53,546 nucleotides of DNA from Peptococcaceae bacterium (GTDB taxonomy: Bacteria > Bacillota > Desulfitobacteriia > Desulfitobacteriales > Syntrophobotulaceae): assembly GCA_012517475.1 (NCBI GenBank), contig JAAYUV010000109.1, forward strand, positions 1 through 53,546, given 5' to 3'. A program made the position numbers and the translations under genes. Positions 17,204 to 25,888 of this stretch are shown in pieces (the stretch's first letter is position 1; the number at the start of each line of letters is the position of its first letter). The notes beneath the pieces are model-generated. The model saw only the letters and a list, made by a program, of their open reading frames with translations. It did not search any database and was not told the DNA's origin.

Positions 17204-17653
17204 ATGTTCTTTGGGAAAAAACAAACTGGCTTTATGACACAACCGCCAGCAATAAATATGGTTCAGCCCGGTATCGTGGATGGAATGCAGGCGCCTGGTA
17301 TGATGGATGGAATGCACACACCGGGAATGATGGATGGAATGCAAACAGCAGGTATGCCTTATGAAGGTTTTGGCGCTGAACAAGTTGGCCCGGACGGCGT
17401 TTATTCAGTAACGCAAACTGAAACGGGCTATGCTTGCGACCCATGCGGCTACTGTGAACCTTATTATGAGCATACCGAAATAGAAGTGGAAAAACCACTG
17501 CCGCAAGTATATGTTGTTAAAAAAGGTGATACAGTTTATAAGATTGCAAAGCGGTATGGATTGGATTGGCGTGAATTAGCCGGATATAATCATCTCGGAA
17601 ATCCGAATCTTATTTATCCCGGCGAAAGACTCTTTATTCCTCCTCGCTACTAA
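17204..17653 (+). CDS. LysM-domain protein with Met-rich repeats, spore-coat-like
   Basis: A 149-residue protein. The N-terminal half has three nearly identical nine-residue repeats (DGMQAPGMM, DGMHTPGMM, DGMQTAGMP) encoded by 27-base units at 17278-17358. A Cys/Tyr segment follows (YACDPCGYCEPYYEH), and a single LysM domain ends the protein (about 102-147: VYVVKKGDTVYKIAKRYGLDW, then LIYPGERLFIP). LysM binds peptidoglycan. The layout recalls SafA/CotD-like spore-coat proteins of clostridia; this is inference. Start ATG 17204 is seven bases after AGGAGG; ATG 17198 is too close. No signal peptide, in line with a spore-coat protein. Confidence 0.75.
   Translation: MFFGKKQTGFMTQPPAINMVQPGIVDGMQAPGMMDGMHTPGMMDGMQTAGMPYEGFGAEQVGPDGVYSVTQTETGYACDPCGYCEPYYEHTEIEVEKPLPQVYVVKKGDTVYKIAKRYGLDWRELAGYNHLGNPNLIYPGERLFIPPRY
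17278..17358 (+). repeat. Three tandem 27-base units
   Basis: Units start GGATGGAATGCA at 17278, 17305 and 17332 and encode the DGM-x-x-(P/A)-GM repeats of the LysM protein. The length is a multiple of three, so copy number can change without frameshift. Confidence 0.8.
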
Positions 17654-17723
17654 TTCTTGACGTGAACGTAGGTTCATTGCGTACTTGATCTTGCTAATCT
17701 TTTAATTAATCCTTTATGTATAT

Positions 17724-17770
17724 TGAGAATTGAAATGCAAATGGAGACGGACATTTGCATTTCAATCTCA
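17724..17770. other. Strong hairpin of unknown role
   Basis: TGAGAATTGAAATGCAAATG at 17724-17743 pairs with 17752-17770 over 19 pairs with one bulged base, around an 8-base loop GAGACGGA. No T-run follows on either strand, so it is not a classical terminator. It lies between the LysM gene and the rhomboid gene and may be an RNA-processing or regulatory structure. Confidence 0.6.
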
Positions 17771-17853
17771 TTGATTAAATTGAATATTTAAATAATCACT
17801 AAATTTAACAGATAGATAAAATAAATTAGTGTGAAGACGGGCAGGGCGGTTTC

Positions 17854-18435
17854 GTGAAAGGGATTTATAAAAAAGAATTTAAGGAATACTTTGTTACATA
17901 CAGCTTGATCATTGTTATATTTATTGTTTATATTCTAATGACCAATGCAGGGGGCTCCGCAAATTACCGGAATCTCATTCTTTTTGGGGCAAAAGTTAAT
18001 CCGTTGATTGATAATGGCCAGTATTGGCGGTTGCTTACCTGTATTTTTATTCACATCGGATTTACACACTTATTCTTTAACATTTATTCCTTGTTGGTTA
18101 TGGGGAAATTTTGCGAGGACATTTTTGGTCACGGTAAACTCCTTCTGATTTTTCTTTTCAGCGGGATTATGGGATCTTATGTCAGTTACTTATTGAGCCC
18201 TAAAATTTCCGCGGGGGCATCCGGAGCTATTTTTGGACTTTTGGGAGCACTCGTAGCCTATGGCTGGAGCAGCAAGGCCTTCTGGCGCAGCGGACTCATT
18301 ACGAATTTACTGGTCGTCCTGGGAATTAACCTCTTTATGGGCTTTGCTTCCACAGGGATAGATAATTATGGCCACTTGGGCGGTCTCCTCGGAGGGATAC
18401 TTCTGGGAATTCTGTTCCGGTCATTTCAACGTTAA
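17854..18435 (+). CDS. Rhomboid-family intramembrane serine protease
   Basis: A 193-residue membrane protein with about six membrane segments. The catalytic serine is in GASGAIFGLLGALVA (about 122-136), the catalytic histidine in DNYGHLGGLLGG (about 171), and the structural WRLLTCIFIHIGFTHLFFN motif of the first helices at about 59-77. Rhomboids cut within or near transmembrane segments. The start GTG 17854 has a weak GGGCGG upstream. It stands alone, with a hairpin on each side, and its substrate cannot be read. Confidence 0.9.
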   Translation: MKGIYKKEFKEYFVTYSLIIVIFIVYILMTNAGGSANYRNLILFGAKVNPLIDNGQYWRLLTCIFIHIGFTHLFFNIYSLLVMGKFCEDIFGHGKLLLIFLFSGIMGSYVSYLLSPKISAGASGAIFGLLGALVAYGWSSKAFWRSGLITNLLVVLGINLFMGFASTGIDNYGHLGGLLGGILLGILFRSFQR

Positions 18436-18486
18436 TATACAAATTTTTCTTCGAATCCTTTTGCTTAAAAAGGGGAAAATAAAAAC

Positions 18487-18558
18487 AAGCTCACAGATCT
18501 TAGCGAGGTGGTTTTCGAATCGTTAATGCCATCGATAGTTAGGATTTTGTGAGCTTTT
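18487..18558 (+). terminator. Terminator-like long hairpin
   Basis: AAGCTCACA at 18487-18495 pairs with TGTGAGCTT, and GATCTTAG continues the stem with wobble pairs, around a 34-base loop; four T end it. It probably closes the rhomboid gene. The long loop is unusual for a simple terminator. Confidence 0.5.
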
Positions 18559-18560
18559 CA

Positions 18561-18588
18561 TTGATGATCTAAGATCATATGCTAAAAT
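18561..18588 (+). promoter_or_regulatory. Probable sigma-A-type promoter of the SpoVD-like gene
   Basis: TTGATG at 18561-18566 and TAAAAT at 18583-18588 with 16 bases between, and an extended -10 TG at 18580-18581. It starts about 40 bases before the chosen GTG. Confidence 0.5.
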
Positions 18589-18627
18589 GTATAGAGAGAA
18601 GGTTTGATCCATGAAAGGAAAAGCAGC

Positions 18628-20643
18628 GTGAAAAGAATTAAGCGGTATTTCTTCAGGGAATGGGTTATTTATATTTGTCTCATGATCATTGCCCTTTTGA
18701 TCATGGGTAAGTTAGTTTATCTTCAGATTATTAATGCTTCCGAATTGAGTGCCAGGGCAGCCACTTTCAAAACAAATAACCAGGAGATGGTATACGAGAG
18801 AGGGTCGATTGCTGATGCTCAGGGAAACATCCTGGCTAAAAGCGTTCCGGCCAAAGATATTTACGCCGATCCAAAATCTTTAAAGAAGGCAATACAAAAA
18901 AGCGAAAAAAATATTTCCGACGAAAAAGTGAACCTGAAAATTCAGGAAATTGCTCAAAACCTTGCTAACATTTTAGGCAAAGATCCCAAAGAAGTATTCA
19001 ATTTGCTTTCCAAAGACCTTTCCTGGGTGAGTCTTGCAAGGCAAATTGATTTGGATAAAGTAAAACAAATCAATGAATTGAATATTCCGGGAATCGGTTT
19101 TACAGATACATATAAAAGGGTTTATCCGACAGGCACAATGGCTTCTTCTATCCTGGGGATTGTCAATATGGCCGGGGACGGGGTTGAAGGGGTTGAGTAT
19201 TCCTATAACGCAGAGCTAAAGGGACAAAAACAACTTAAATCCCAAGGCCCAACCCAAAATGAACAGGAGAATACAAATATCCAGTCGGGATATAATTTAA
19301 CGCTGACCCTGGATTCAACCATTCAACATTTGGTAGAGCAGGAACTGGATAAAATTATTGCAGAATCACAACCTAAAAGTGCTGTAATTTTAGCGATGGA
19401 TCCAATGACCGGAAAAATATTGGGAATGGGCTCAAGGCCTAATTTTGATCCGAATTTGTATGGGTCATCCAAAGCCAGCGACCGGAAAAATCTTGCGATC
19501 AGTATGATCTATGAACCGGGATCTACATTTAAAGTCATTACGGGAGCCGCAGCATTGGAAGAAAATGTGGTTACAGCCAATACCGTATTCAGTGATCCCG
19601 GTTATTTAAATGTCGGCACGAGAAAAATTACAAACTGGGATTCGGATAAAAAAGCCCACGGGGATATTTCCTTTGCCGAAGGGATGAAATTATCGTCCAA
19701 TGTTGTGCTGGCCCAGGTAGGCAAAGCACTTGGAAAAGACGTATTTTATACCTATTTGAAATCCTTTGGCTTTGGAAGCAAAACCAAAATCGATATTGCG
19801 GGAGAGGAACAGGGACTCCTTGTGGATAAGAATATGGTGAAAGACATAGAACTTGCCACCATGTCTTTTGGTCAGGCCAACCTCGTAACTCCTCTTCAGC
19901 TTCTCACAGCCATCAGTGCCGTAGCCAATGGCGGGAAACTAATGCAGCCTTACGTCGTTGAAAAGATTACCAACAAGCAAAATGAACTGCTCGTAAAAAA
20001 TGACCCGAAGGTAGTGCGTGAGGTTATTTCCAGGACAACCAGCGAAGCGTTGACCAATATCTTGGCAGAGGTTGTAGATAAAGGGACCGGCGGCAGAGCC
20101 AAGGTTCCCGGAATTAGGGTAGCGGGAAAAACAGGGACAGCGCAAAAGATCAATCCGGATACCGGGCGTTATTCTGAAACGGATTATATTGTTTCCTTTG
20201 TTGGGTATGCTCCTGCAGATAATCCGAAAATCGCCGTACTGGTAGTGGAAGATACCCCGCATGGCGAGGTTATTCAAGGGGGAACTCTGGCAGGGCCTCA
20301 TGTCAAAACCATTATTGAAAGTACTTTACAATACTATGGAATTCCCGTTGCGGCAAGCACACCGAGTAAATTAAGCGATCTAAGCAACATGAGTGTTCCT
20401 TCTGCCAAGGAAACCGGCTCGTCCAGCACCAATTCTCCTGCCAGGACTCCGGGCAAGGGAGAAGTTCTTGTGCCTGATCTGAAGGGATTAACCATCAGAC
20501 AAGCGGGAGAAAAGCTGGGGAAACTAGATTTGCACTATCGTTTCCAGGGCAGCGGCCTGGCTTCCAAACAGCACCCGGAACCGGGAAGCATTGTAAACCA
20601 AGGGGATACGATTGATGTAATCTTTAGCTGGGAGAATAACTAA
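18628..20643 (+). CDS. SpoVD/FtsI-type penicillin-binding transpeptidase with PASTA domain
   Basis: About 671 residues. A single N-terminal membrane segment (about 15-35) is followed by the dimerisation domain (from VYERGSIADAQGNILAKS), the transpeptidase domain with the catalytic serine in EPGSTFKV (S-T-F-K), SSN in KLSSNVVLAQV and KTGTAQK, and a C-terminal PASTA domain (about 612-670: VPDLKGLTIRQAGEKL). The length and PASTA domain match SpoVD, which makes spore cortex, more than FtsI; a division role cannot be excluded. Start GTG 18628 follows AAAGGA by eight bases; TTG 18604 is an alternative. It is away from the usual division and cell-wall cluster, and M42 genes follow 28 bases later. 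Confidence 0.9.
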   Translation: MKRIKRYFFREWVIYICLMIIALLIMGKLVYLQIINASELSARAATFKTNNQEMVYERGSIADAQGNILAKSVPAKDIYADPKSLKKAIQKSEKNISDEKVNLKIQEIAQNLANILGKDPKEVFNLLSKDLSWVSLARQIDLDKVKQINELNIPGIGFTDTYKRVYPTGTMASSILGIVNMAGDGVEGVEYSYNAELKGQKQLKSQGPTQNEQENTNIQSGYNLTLTLDSTIQHLVEQELDKIIAESQPKSAVILAMDPMTGKILGMGSRPNFDPNLYGSSKASDRKNLAISMIYEPGSTFKVITGAAALEENVVTANTVFSDPGYLNVGTRKITNWDSDKKAHGDISFAEGMKLSSNVVLAQVGKALGKDVFYTYLKSFGFGSKTKIDIAGEEQGLLVDKNMVKDIELATMSFGQANLVTPLQLLTAISAVANGGKLMQPYVVEKITNKQNELLVKNDPKVVREVISRTTSEALTNILAEVVDKGTGGRAKVPGIRVAGKTGTAQKINPDTGRYSETDYIVSFVGYAPADNPKIAVLVVEDTPHGEVIQGGTLAGPHVKTIIESTLQYYGIPVAASTPSKLSDLSNMSVPSAKETGSSSTNSPARTPGKGEVLVPDLKGLTIRQAGEKLGKLDLHYRFQGSGLASKQHPEPGSIVNQGDTIDVIFSWENN

Positions 20644-20671
20644 ACCGCGGAAAAAGGAGATTCATGCGGCT

Positions 20672-21730
20672 ATGAATTCATATGATCTTGCCAAAAAAGT
20701 GATCTTTAGCTTATCGGATGAAGCGGGAGTATCTGGATATGAACACCCATTGTTCCCCGCGCTGCAAGGGATTTTTACTTCATTGGCTTCTGAAACGCGC
20801 CGGGACTTTATCGGTAATTTTTACGCCGTAAAAAAAGGGCTGGACGGGAAATCCGGAATCATGCTCGCGGCTCATATGGATGAAATCGGTTTGATTCTTA
20901 CCCACATCGATGACCGGGGATTTTTTCACTTCTCGGCAGTCGGAGGGATTGACGACAGGACTCTCCTTTATCAGGAAGTAATCGTCCACGGTCAGGAGGA
21001 TATCCGAGGAATCATTTGTTCCGTACCTTCCAGGGTTCACCAGGAAGTTCAATCCAAGAAATCCATTGATATGACCCAATTGGTTATCGATGTCGGTTAT
21101 CCGCGGGAAACCGTAATGAACCTGGTAAAACCGGGGGATATCATCAGTCTGATAAGGAAACCCTTCTCTATCCTGAATGACAAAATCGTAGCCAAGGCTC
21201 TTGACGACCGGGCAGGTATCGCCGTATTGGCAATCTGCCTGAATGAATTAGGCAGGCTATCCCACAGGCACAATGTATATGCAGTGGCTACCGTTCAGGA
21301 AGAAGTAGGGCTCAGAGGGGCAATAACAAGCTCTGACGGGCTGCAGCCTGATCTTGCTGTGGCAATTGATGTAACCCATGCCCAAACCCTGGATACCAAA
21401 AATCAGGTCTCGATTCAGCTTGGCAAAGGGCCGGCCATAACAGTAGGTCCCAACATTCATCCCCGGATTTTCACAGATTTAACCAGGTGTGCCAAAGAAT
21501 CACGGATTCCTTATCAGATCCAACCGATTGCCGGAGAAACTGGTACAGATGCGAGGGTAATTCAATTAACGGGGTATGGAATTCCAACCGGGCTTATTTC
21601 CATTCCTTTGCGCTATATGCATACCTCGGTAGAAACCGCCTCACTCCAGGATATTGTAGACAGCGGGAAACTTCTGGCTGATTTTATTGCCGGGTTGCCA
21701 GAGAATCTGGAGGAACTACTATGCTGCTAA
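20672..21730 (+). CDS. M42 family metallopeptidase, first of three
   Basis: A 352-residue cytoplasmic aminopeptidase of family M42. The metal ligands and catalytic residues are all visible: AAHMDEIGL (His68, Asp70 region), KALDDRAG (shared metal Asp), VQEEVGLRG (catalytic Glu-Glu), a further Asp in AIDVTHA, and the last His in YMHTSVE. M42 enzymes form large tetrahedral dodecamers and trim peptides; substrate type cannot be read. The ribosome site AAGGAG is about 14 bases from ATG 20672, rather far. The stop overlaps the start of the next M42 gene by 10 bases. Confidence 0.92.
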   Translation: MNSYDLAKKVIFSLSDEAGVSGYEHPLFPALQGIFTSLASETRRDFIGNFYAVKKGLDGKSGIMLAAHMDEIGLILTHIDDRGFFHFSAVGGIDDRTLLYQEVIVHGQEDIRGIICSVPSRVHQEVQSKKSIDMTQLVIDVGYPRETVMNLVKPGDIISLIRKPFSILNDKIVAKALDDRAGIAVLAICLNELGRLSHRHNVYAVATVQEEVGLRGAITSSDGLQPDLAVAIDVTHAQTLDTKNQVSIQLGKGPAITVGPNIHPRIFTDLTRCAKESRIPYQIQPIAGETGTDARVIQLTGYGIPTGLISIPLRYMHTSVETASLQDIVDSGKLLADFIAGLPENLEELLCC

Positions 21731-22740
21731 AAGAACTGTGTGAACTCAACGGGGTTTCCGGGAATGAAAAAAAGATCAGGGAATTTATCCTTACACAGAT
21801 TCAGGAAAAAGTTGACACGTTTCAGGTAGATAAAATCGGCAATATCGTGGCCGAACAGAAACCTGCCTCCCCAAACCTGCCCAAGGTATTGCTCTGTGCC
21901 CATATGGATGAGGTGGGGCTTTTCATCACAGAAATTACGGCGGATGGTTACTTGAAGTTCCAGCCAGTTGGCGGAATAGACCCTCAAATTTTGATTTCCA
22001 AGCCCATCGCTATCGGAAATATTCAAGGGATTATCGGGACCAAAGCCATTCACTTGCAAAAAAAGGAAGAAAGAAAACAAATTCTAAATATTGAGGATTT
22101 GTATATTGATATAGGAGCCAATACCAAAGAAGAAGCGGAAAAAGAAGTGAAAATAGGGGACTATGCGGCTTTTATCGGCACCTGCGATACCATAGGGAAG
22201 GAATATGTGAAAGCCAAAGCCTTGGATGACCGTGCCGGATGTGCTCTTATTCTCGAAACCCTTGCCGACAGGTATCCCTGTCATCTTCTTGCAGCGTTTA
22301 CGGTTCAGGAAGAGGTGGGTTTGCGGGGTTCCAAGGTCATCAGCAATTACCTGCAGCCGGACCTCGCTATTGTTGTGGAAGCAACCAGGGCGGCGGATGT
22401 CCAGGAATGCGATGAGGAAGATTGGAATGTAACGCTGGGAAAAGGTCCGGCCTGCTCCTTAATGGATTCCTCAACGATTTACCCGCCTGAGCTGATCCGC
22501 AAGGTTTCGGATCTTGCCCGTATCAGCAATATTCCGCTCCAGTTCAGAAAAAGCACTGCCGCGTCCAATGACGCCGGCAATATTCATAAGGCGGGTTCCG
22601 GCGTTCCCACCATTACACTCAGTATACCCTGCAGAAACATTCATTCCATGAGTTCTATGATTTGTAAAACGGATTATGAAAATTGTTTAACTCTATTGAG
22701 AACAATTCTATGTCATATCGGAGAATTCTGCTCTGAATAA
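21721..22740 (+). CDS. M42 family metallopeptidase, second of three
   Basis: A 339-residue M42 aminopeptidase. The ligand motifs are CAHMDEVGL (about 61-69), KALDDRAG (about 165-172), VQEEVGLRG (about 197-205), VEATRA in place of the usual ID-x-T, and NIHSMSS for the last His. Asp is replaced by Glu at the fourth ligand (VVEATRA), as seen in some M42 members, so it is probably active with a changed metal preference. The start ATG 21721 overlaps the preceding gene; GGAGGA is about nine bases upstream. The third M42 gene starts 17 bases after its stop. Confidence 0.92.
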   Translation: MLLKELCELNGVSGNEKKIREFILTQIQEKVDTFQVDKIGNIVAEQKPASPNLPKVLLCAHMDEVGLFITEITADGYLKFQPVGGIDPQILISKPIAIGNIQGIIGTKAIHLQKKEERKQILNIEDLYIDIGANTKEEAEKEVKIGDYAAFIGTCDTIGKEYVKAKALDDRAGCALILETLADRYPCHLLAAFTVQEEVGLRGSKVISNYLQPDLAIVVEATRAADVQECDEEDWNVTLGKGPACSLMDSSTIYPPELIRKVSDLARISNIPLQFRKSTAASNDAGNIHKAGSGVPTITLSIPCRNIHSMSSMICKTDYENCLTLLRTILCHIGEFCSE

Positions 22741-22757
22741 ACTTGTAGAGGGGGTTT

Positions 22758-23765
22758 ATGATGTCCGGTCAGAATCTTGATTATGATTTGTTGAAACAGC
22801 TTACCCAATGCTTCGGACCGTCCGGGAATGAACGGGAAGTCGCTGATCTTATAGCTCGTGAAGTGAATTCTCATGTCATGGATTCCCGGTTCGATGTACT
22901 GGGAAATCTCATTGTAAGAAAACCCGGCAAAGGGAAAAAGATCCTTATCGCTTGTCATATGGATGAGGTTGGTGTGATCATCACCGCGATTGGGGAGCAG
23001 GGCTACCTGTACTTTGCCCCTGTCGGCGGCATTAAGAATTCCGATCTCTCTGCAAAACGGGTACTGTTTAAAAACAGGCGGATGGGTGTTGTCAATCAGG
23101 AAAAAAATCCGCTGGAAGAAGGGAAGCCATCGGGCAAGTTCTATATTGATATCGGAGTAAGTTCCGAAGAAGAAGCCAGAAAAATTGTCAGGGAAGGGGA
23201 TATGGCAGTACTGGTCGGCGATTATCAGGAGACACCCAGTCATATCCTTTCCAAAGCCTTAGATGACCGACTGGGGTGCTTTATTGCTGTTGAACTGATT
23301 AAACAGATCCAATGTGAACAGGATTTGTATTTCGCCTTTACCGTTCAGGAGGAAGTAGGTTCCCGCGGAGCGAAAACCGTCGTACACGGAATTGAACCCG
23401 ATCTGGCCTTGATTCTGGATACCACACTAAGCTTTGACTCGCCAAAAGAAAAAAACCGTACTTCACTGAACCGCGGAGCCGCCGTGAAAGTGATGGACAG
23501 AACCATTGTTGTATCCCCCCTGATTAAGAACTGGATGGCGGAGGTTGCTGCTCAACAGGACATTCCTTTCCAGTGGGAAATTATTACGGCCGGCGGCACG
23601 GATTCCGGACCTATCCACCTTACCGGAAGCGGAATTCCAACAGGAGGGATAGCCATCCCGGTCCGCTATCTTCATTCCGGAAATGAGATTGCCGCCAAAT
23701 TTGATATTGTATCCGCTTTTCAACTCTTATCTGCTTTGCTGCAAAATCCTTTCCAGGAAATCTGA
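22758..23765 (+). CDS. M42 family metallopeptidase, third of three
   Basis: A 335-residue M42 aminopeptidase with ACHMDEVGV (about 71-79), KALDDRLG, VQEEVGSRG, LDTT and YLHSGNE. The start ATG 22758 follows AGAGGGGG. The three copies differ widely in sequence, so they are old paralogues, not recent copies. All are in one operon with larB and cbiET following. Related enzymes in other organisms form mixed oligomers, so the three gene products could form one heteromeric particle; this is inference. Confidence 0.92.
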   Translation: MMSGQNLDYDLLKQLTQCFGPSGNEREVADLIAREVNSHVMDSRFDVLGNLIVRKPGKGKKILIACHMDEVGVIITAIGEQGYLYFAPVGGIKNSDLSAKRVLFKNRRMGVVNQEKNPLEEGKPSGKFYIDIGVSSEEEARKIVREGDMAVLVGDYQETPSHILSKALDDRLGCFIAVELIKQIQCEQDLYFAFTVQEEVGSRGAKTVVHGIEPDLALILDTTLSFDSPKEKNRTSLNRGAAVKVMDRTIVVSPLIKNWMAEVAAQQDIPFQWEIITAGGTDSGPIHLTGSGIPTGGIAIPVRYLHSGNEIAAKFDIVSAFQLLSALLQNPFQEI

Positions 23766-23788
23766 ATTATTTGAAGAAAGGATAAATC

Positions 23789-24538
23789 ATGAAAGACAAA
23801 CTCAGAGACATTTTGGTGAATATCCAAAAAAATGAAATAAAAATTGAAGAAGGTCTCCAAGAAATCGAGAAAATGTATTATTATGATCTGGGGTATGCTG
23901 TTCTGGATACGCACCGCCAGTTCCGCAAAGGATTTCCGGAGGTCATTTTCTGCCAGGGAAAAACGACGGATCAAATCATCTCGATTGCCAGGAAACTGGA
24001 TGAACTGTCTTCCCAAAATATCCTGGCTACCCGGGCTAATCGGGAAATTTATTTCTCATTGCAAAAAGAAATTCCTTCTGCCGAATTCAATGAAATTGCC
24101 CGTACCATCGTCATCCGGAAAGGCAAACAACAGGAGGCGGGAAACATCCTGGTTGTTTCGGCGGGGACATCAGACTTGCCGGTGGCCGAAGAAGCTGCGG
24201 TTACCGCGGAAATTATGGGAAATAAAGTGGAACGGATGTACGATACAGGAGTAGCAGGTCTCCACAGGCTTTTATCCCAATCCGAGAGGCTGCTTCAGGC
24301 ACGGGTCGTGATCGTCGTGGCCGGAATGGACGGTGCCCTTCCCAGCGTGGTAGCGGGGCTCATTTCCAAACCTGTTGTCGCCGTCCCCACAAGCGTCGGA
24401 TATGGCGCCAATTTTGGCGGTCTTTCCGCTTTGCTTACCATGTTGAACAGTTGTTCCGCCGGTATTGGAGTGGTCAATATTGATAACGGCTTCGGGGCCG
24501 GGTATCTTGCTTCTCTGATTAACCAACCTGAAAATTAA
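23789..24538 (+). CDS. larB: LarB-type pyridinium-3,5-biscarboxylate synthase
   Basis: A 249-residue protein. The C-terminal 130 residues have the PurE-like fold signature: VVSAGTSDLPVAEEAAVTAE, then MYDTGVAGLHRLL, VVAGMDGALPSVVAGL and TSVGYGANFGGLSALLTML. LarB carboxylates and hydrolyses nicotinic acid adenine dinucleotide, the first step of the nickel-pincer nucleotide cofactor of lactate racemase and related enzymes. Its partners larC and larE are not in this window, so they must be elsewhere or it acts in another setting. The ATG has GAAAGGA about seven bases upstream, and 23 bases separate it from the M42 gene. Confidence 0.9.
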   Translation: MKDKLRDILVNIQKNEIKIEEGLQEIEKMYYYDLGYAVLDTHRQFRKGFPEVIFCQGKTTDQIISIARKLDELSSQNILATRANREIYFSLQKEIPSAEFNEIARTIVIRKGKQQEAGNILVVSAGTSDLPVAEEAAVTAEIMGNKVERMYDTGVAGLHRLLSQSERLLQARVVIVVAGMDGALPSVVAGLISKPVVAVPTSVGYGANFGGLSALLTMLNSCSAGIGVVNIDNGFGAGYLASLINQPEN

Positions 24539-24579
24539 ATACGGACAAAAAATGTCAATCAGCAGGAGGACAGTTATTA

Positions 24580-25800
24580 ATGATCCATATCATAGGGGTA
24601 GGACCCGAGGAAAAATGCTGGCTGCCACCTATTATGCAGGAAATAGCTGCTGCTTGTGATTTGCTTATCGGAAATTCCAGAATGCGCAATCTGTTTCCTG
24701 AGTGCAAAAAGACGAAATACCTACTTTCTGCGTCTTTTATTCAAACCATAGAACTGCTTAAAAATCATATAAAGGATTATACCAATATTGGTGTTTTAGT
24801 TAGCGGAGACCCTGGTTTTTTTGGGATTGTGCCTTTGATCAAAGAAGAATTTCCTTTGGAAGAAACGAAAATTTATCCGGCGATCAGTTCCCTGCAGCTT
24901 TTGTTTGCCAGGGCCGGTATTTCCTGGAATAACGCTTCGTTCATCGATCTTGAAGGGCAGGACCTTTCCACATTGCCCAGAGCAATTTTTAAACCTCTTG
25001 CAGTCCTTTTGGGTGAAGATATTACAGCCCAGCAGGTTGCCCAGCTTTTACTGGAAAGAGGGCAAAATCCCCAAATATCGATTGGCTTCTCATTAGGCCG
25101 GAGCAATGAATATTTTGAAACGGTAAACGCCGTAAAATTGGCTCATAGTCCCCGAAAGCTCAACAATGTTATTCTCCTGATTTATCCGATCCGCCACCAG
25201 AATTCCTGGCAAAGCCTCGGGTTACGGATTGGGATACCGGATAAGGATTTTATCAGGGGAGAAGCTCCGATGACCAAAGCTGAAATTCGGGTTCAGGTTC
25301 TGGCCAAGGCCCAAATATCCCTTTATGACCATATCCTGGATGTAGGTTCCGGTACGGGGAGCATCAGTATCGAAGCCGCTGCAATTGCCAATGAAGGAAT
25401 GGTTTATGCCATAGAAAATAATGCGGAGGCCCAGCAATTAATCAGGGCCAATATGAGAAAATTTGCAGTTCCTAATTTAAAACTGGTATCCGGTACAGCT
25501 CCGGAGGTTTTTACAAAAATCCCGCCGGTTAATGTCTGTCTCATTAATGGGACGCAGGGACGTCTCAAGGAAGTTTTGGAAGAAGCGCCCCTGGTGCAGG
25601 GAGGAAGGATTGTAGTCACGGCAGTCAGCATGGAAAAAGCATCCAGAGGGCTTGAACTGTTAAAGTCTTTAGATTATGAGGATATTGAAGTGGTATCCCT
25701 GCAAGCCGTACGCTGGCCGGAAGTGAACAGTTTCCATATAGCCCAGGCTTTAAATCCGGTCTTTATTCTTTCAGCACGAAAAATTGTACATACTTCTTAA
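24580..25800 (+). CDS. cbiET: Cobalt-precorrin-6B/7 methyltransferase-decarboxylase fusion
   Basis: A 406-residue fusion. Residues 1-195 are a CbiE-type tetrapyrrole methylase (MIHIIGVGPE, LVSGDPGFFG, SSLQLLFARAGISW), and 210-400 are CbiT with a class I SAM motif (HILDVGSGTGSISIEAA). Together they methylate C5 and C15 and decarboxylate C12 of the corrin ring in cobalamin synthesis. It is the only corrin gene in the window. It follows larB by about 40 bases with AGGAGG at 24564; a terminator follows. Confidence 0.92.
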   Translation: MIHIIGVGPEEKCWLPPIMQEIAAACDLLIGNSRMRNLFPECKKTKYLLSASFIQTIELLKNHIKDYTNIGVLVSGDPGFFGIVPLIKEEFPLEETKIYPAISSLQLLFARAGISWNNASFIDLEGQDLSTLPRAIFKPLAVLLGEDITAQQVAQLLLERGQNPQISIGFSLGRSNEYFETVNAVKLAHSPRKLNNVILLIYPIRHQNSWQSLGLRIGIPDKDFIRGEAPMTKAEIRVQVLAKAQISLYDHILDVGSGTGSISIEAAAIANEGMVYAIENNAEAQQLIRANMRKFAVPNLKLVSGTAPEVFTKIPPVNVCLINGTQGRLKEVLEEAPLVQGGRIVVTAVSMEKASRGLELLKSLDYEDIEVVSLQAVRWPEVNSFHIAQALNPVFILSARKIVHTS

Positions 25801-25830
25801 GAAAAAGCAAAAAATATAATAGCCAAATCG

Positions 25831-25873
25831 GGATGATGTCTGAATATAATGTTTTGGGCATCATTCTGTTTTA
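25831..25873 (+). terminator. Probable terminator after cbiET
   Basis: GGATGATG at 25831-25838 pairs with CATCATTC (one G-U), and a short T-run CTGTTTT follows. Moderate strength. Confidence 0.5.
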
Positions 25874-25888
25874 TAACTTCAAAAAAAT

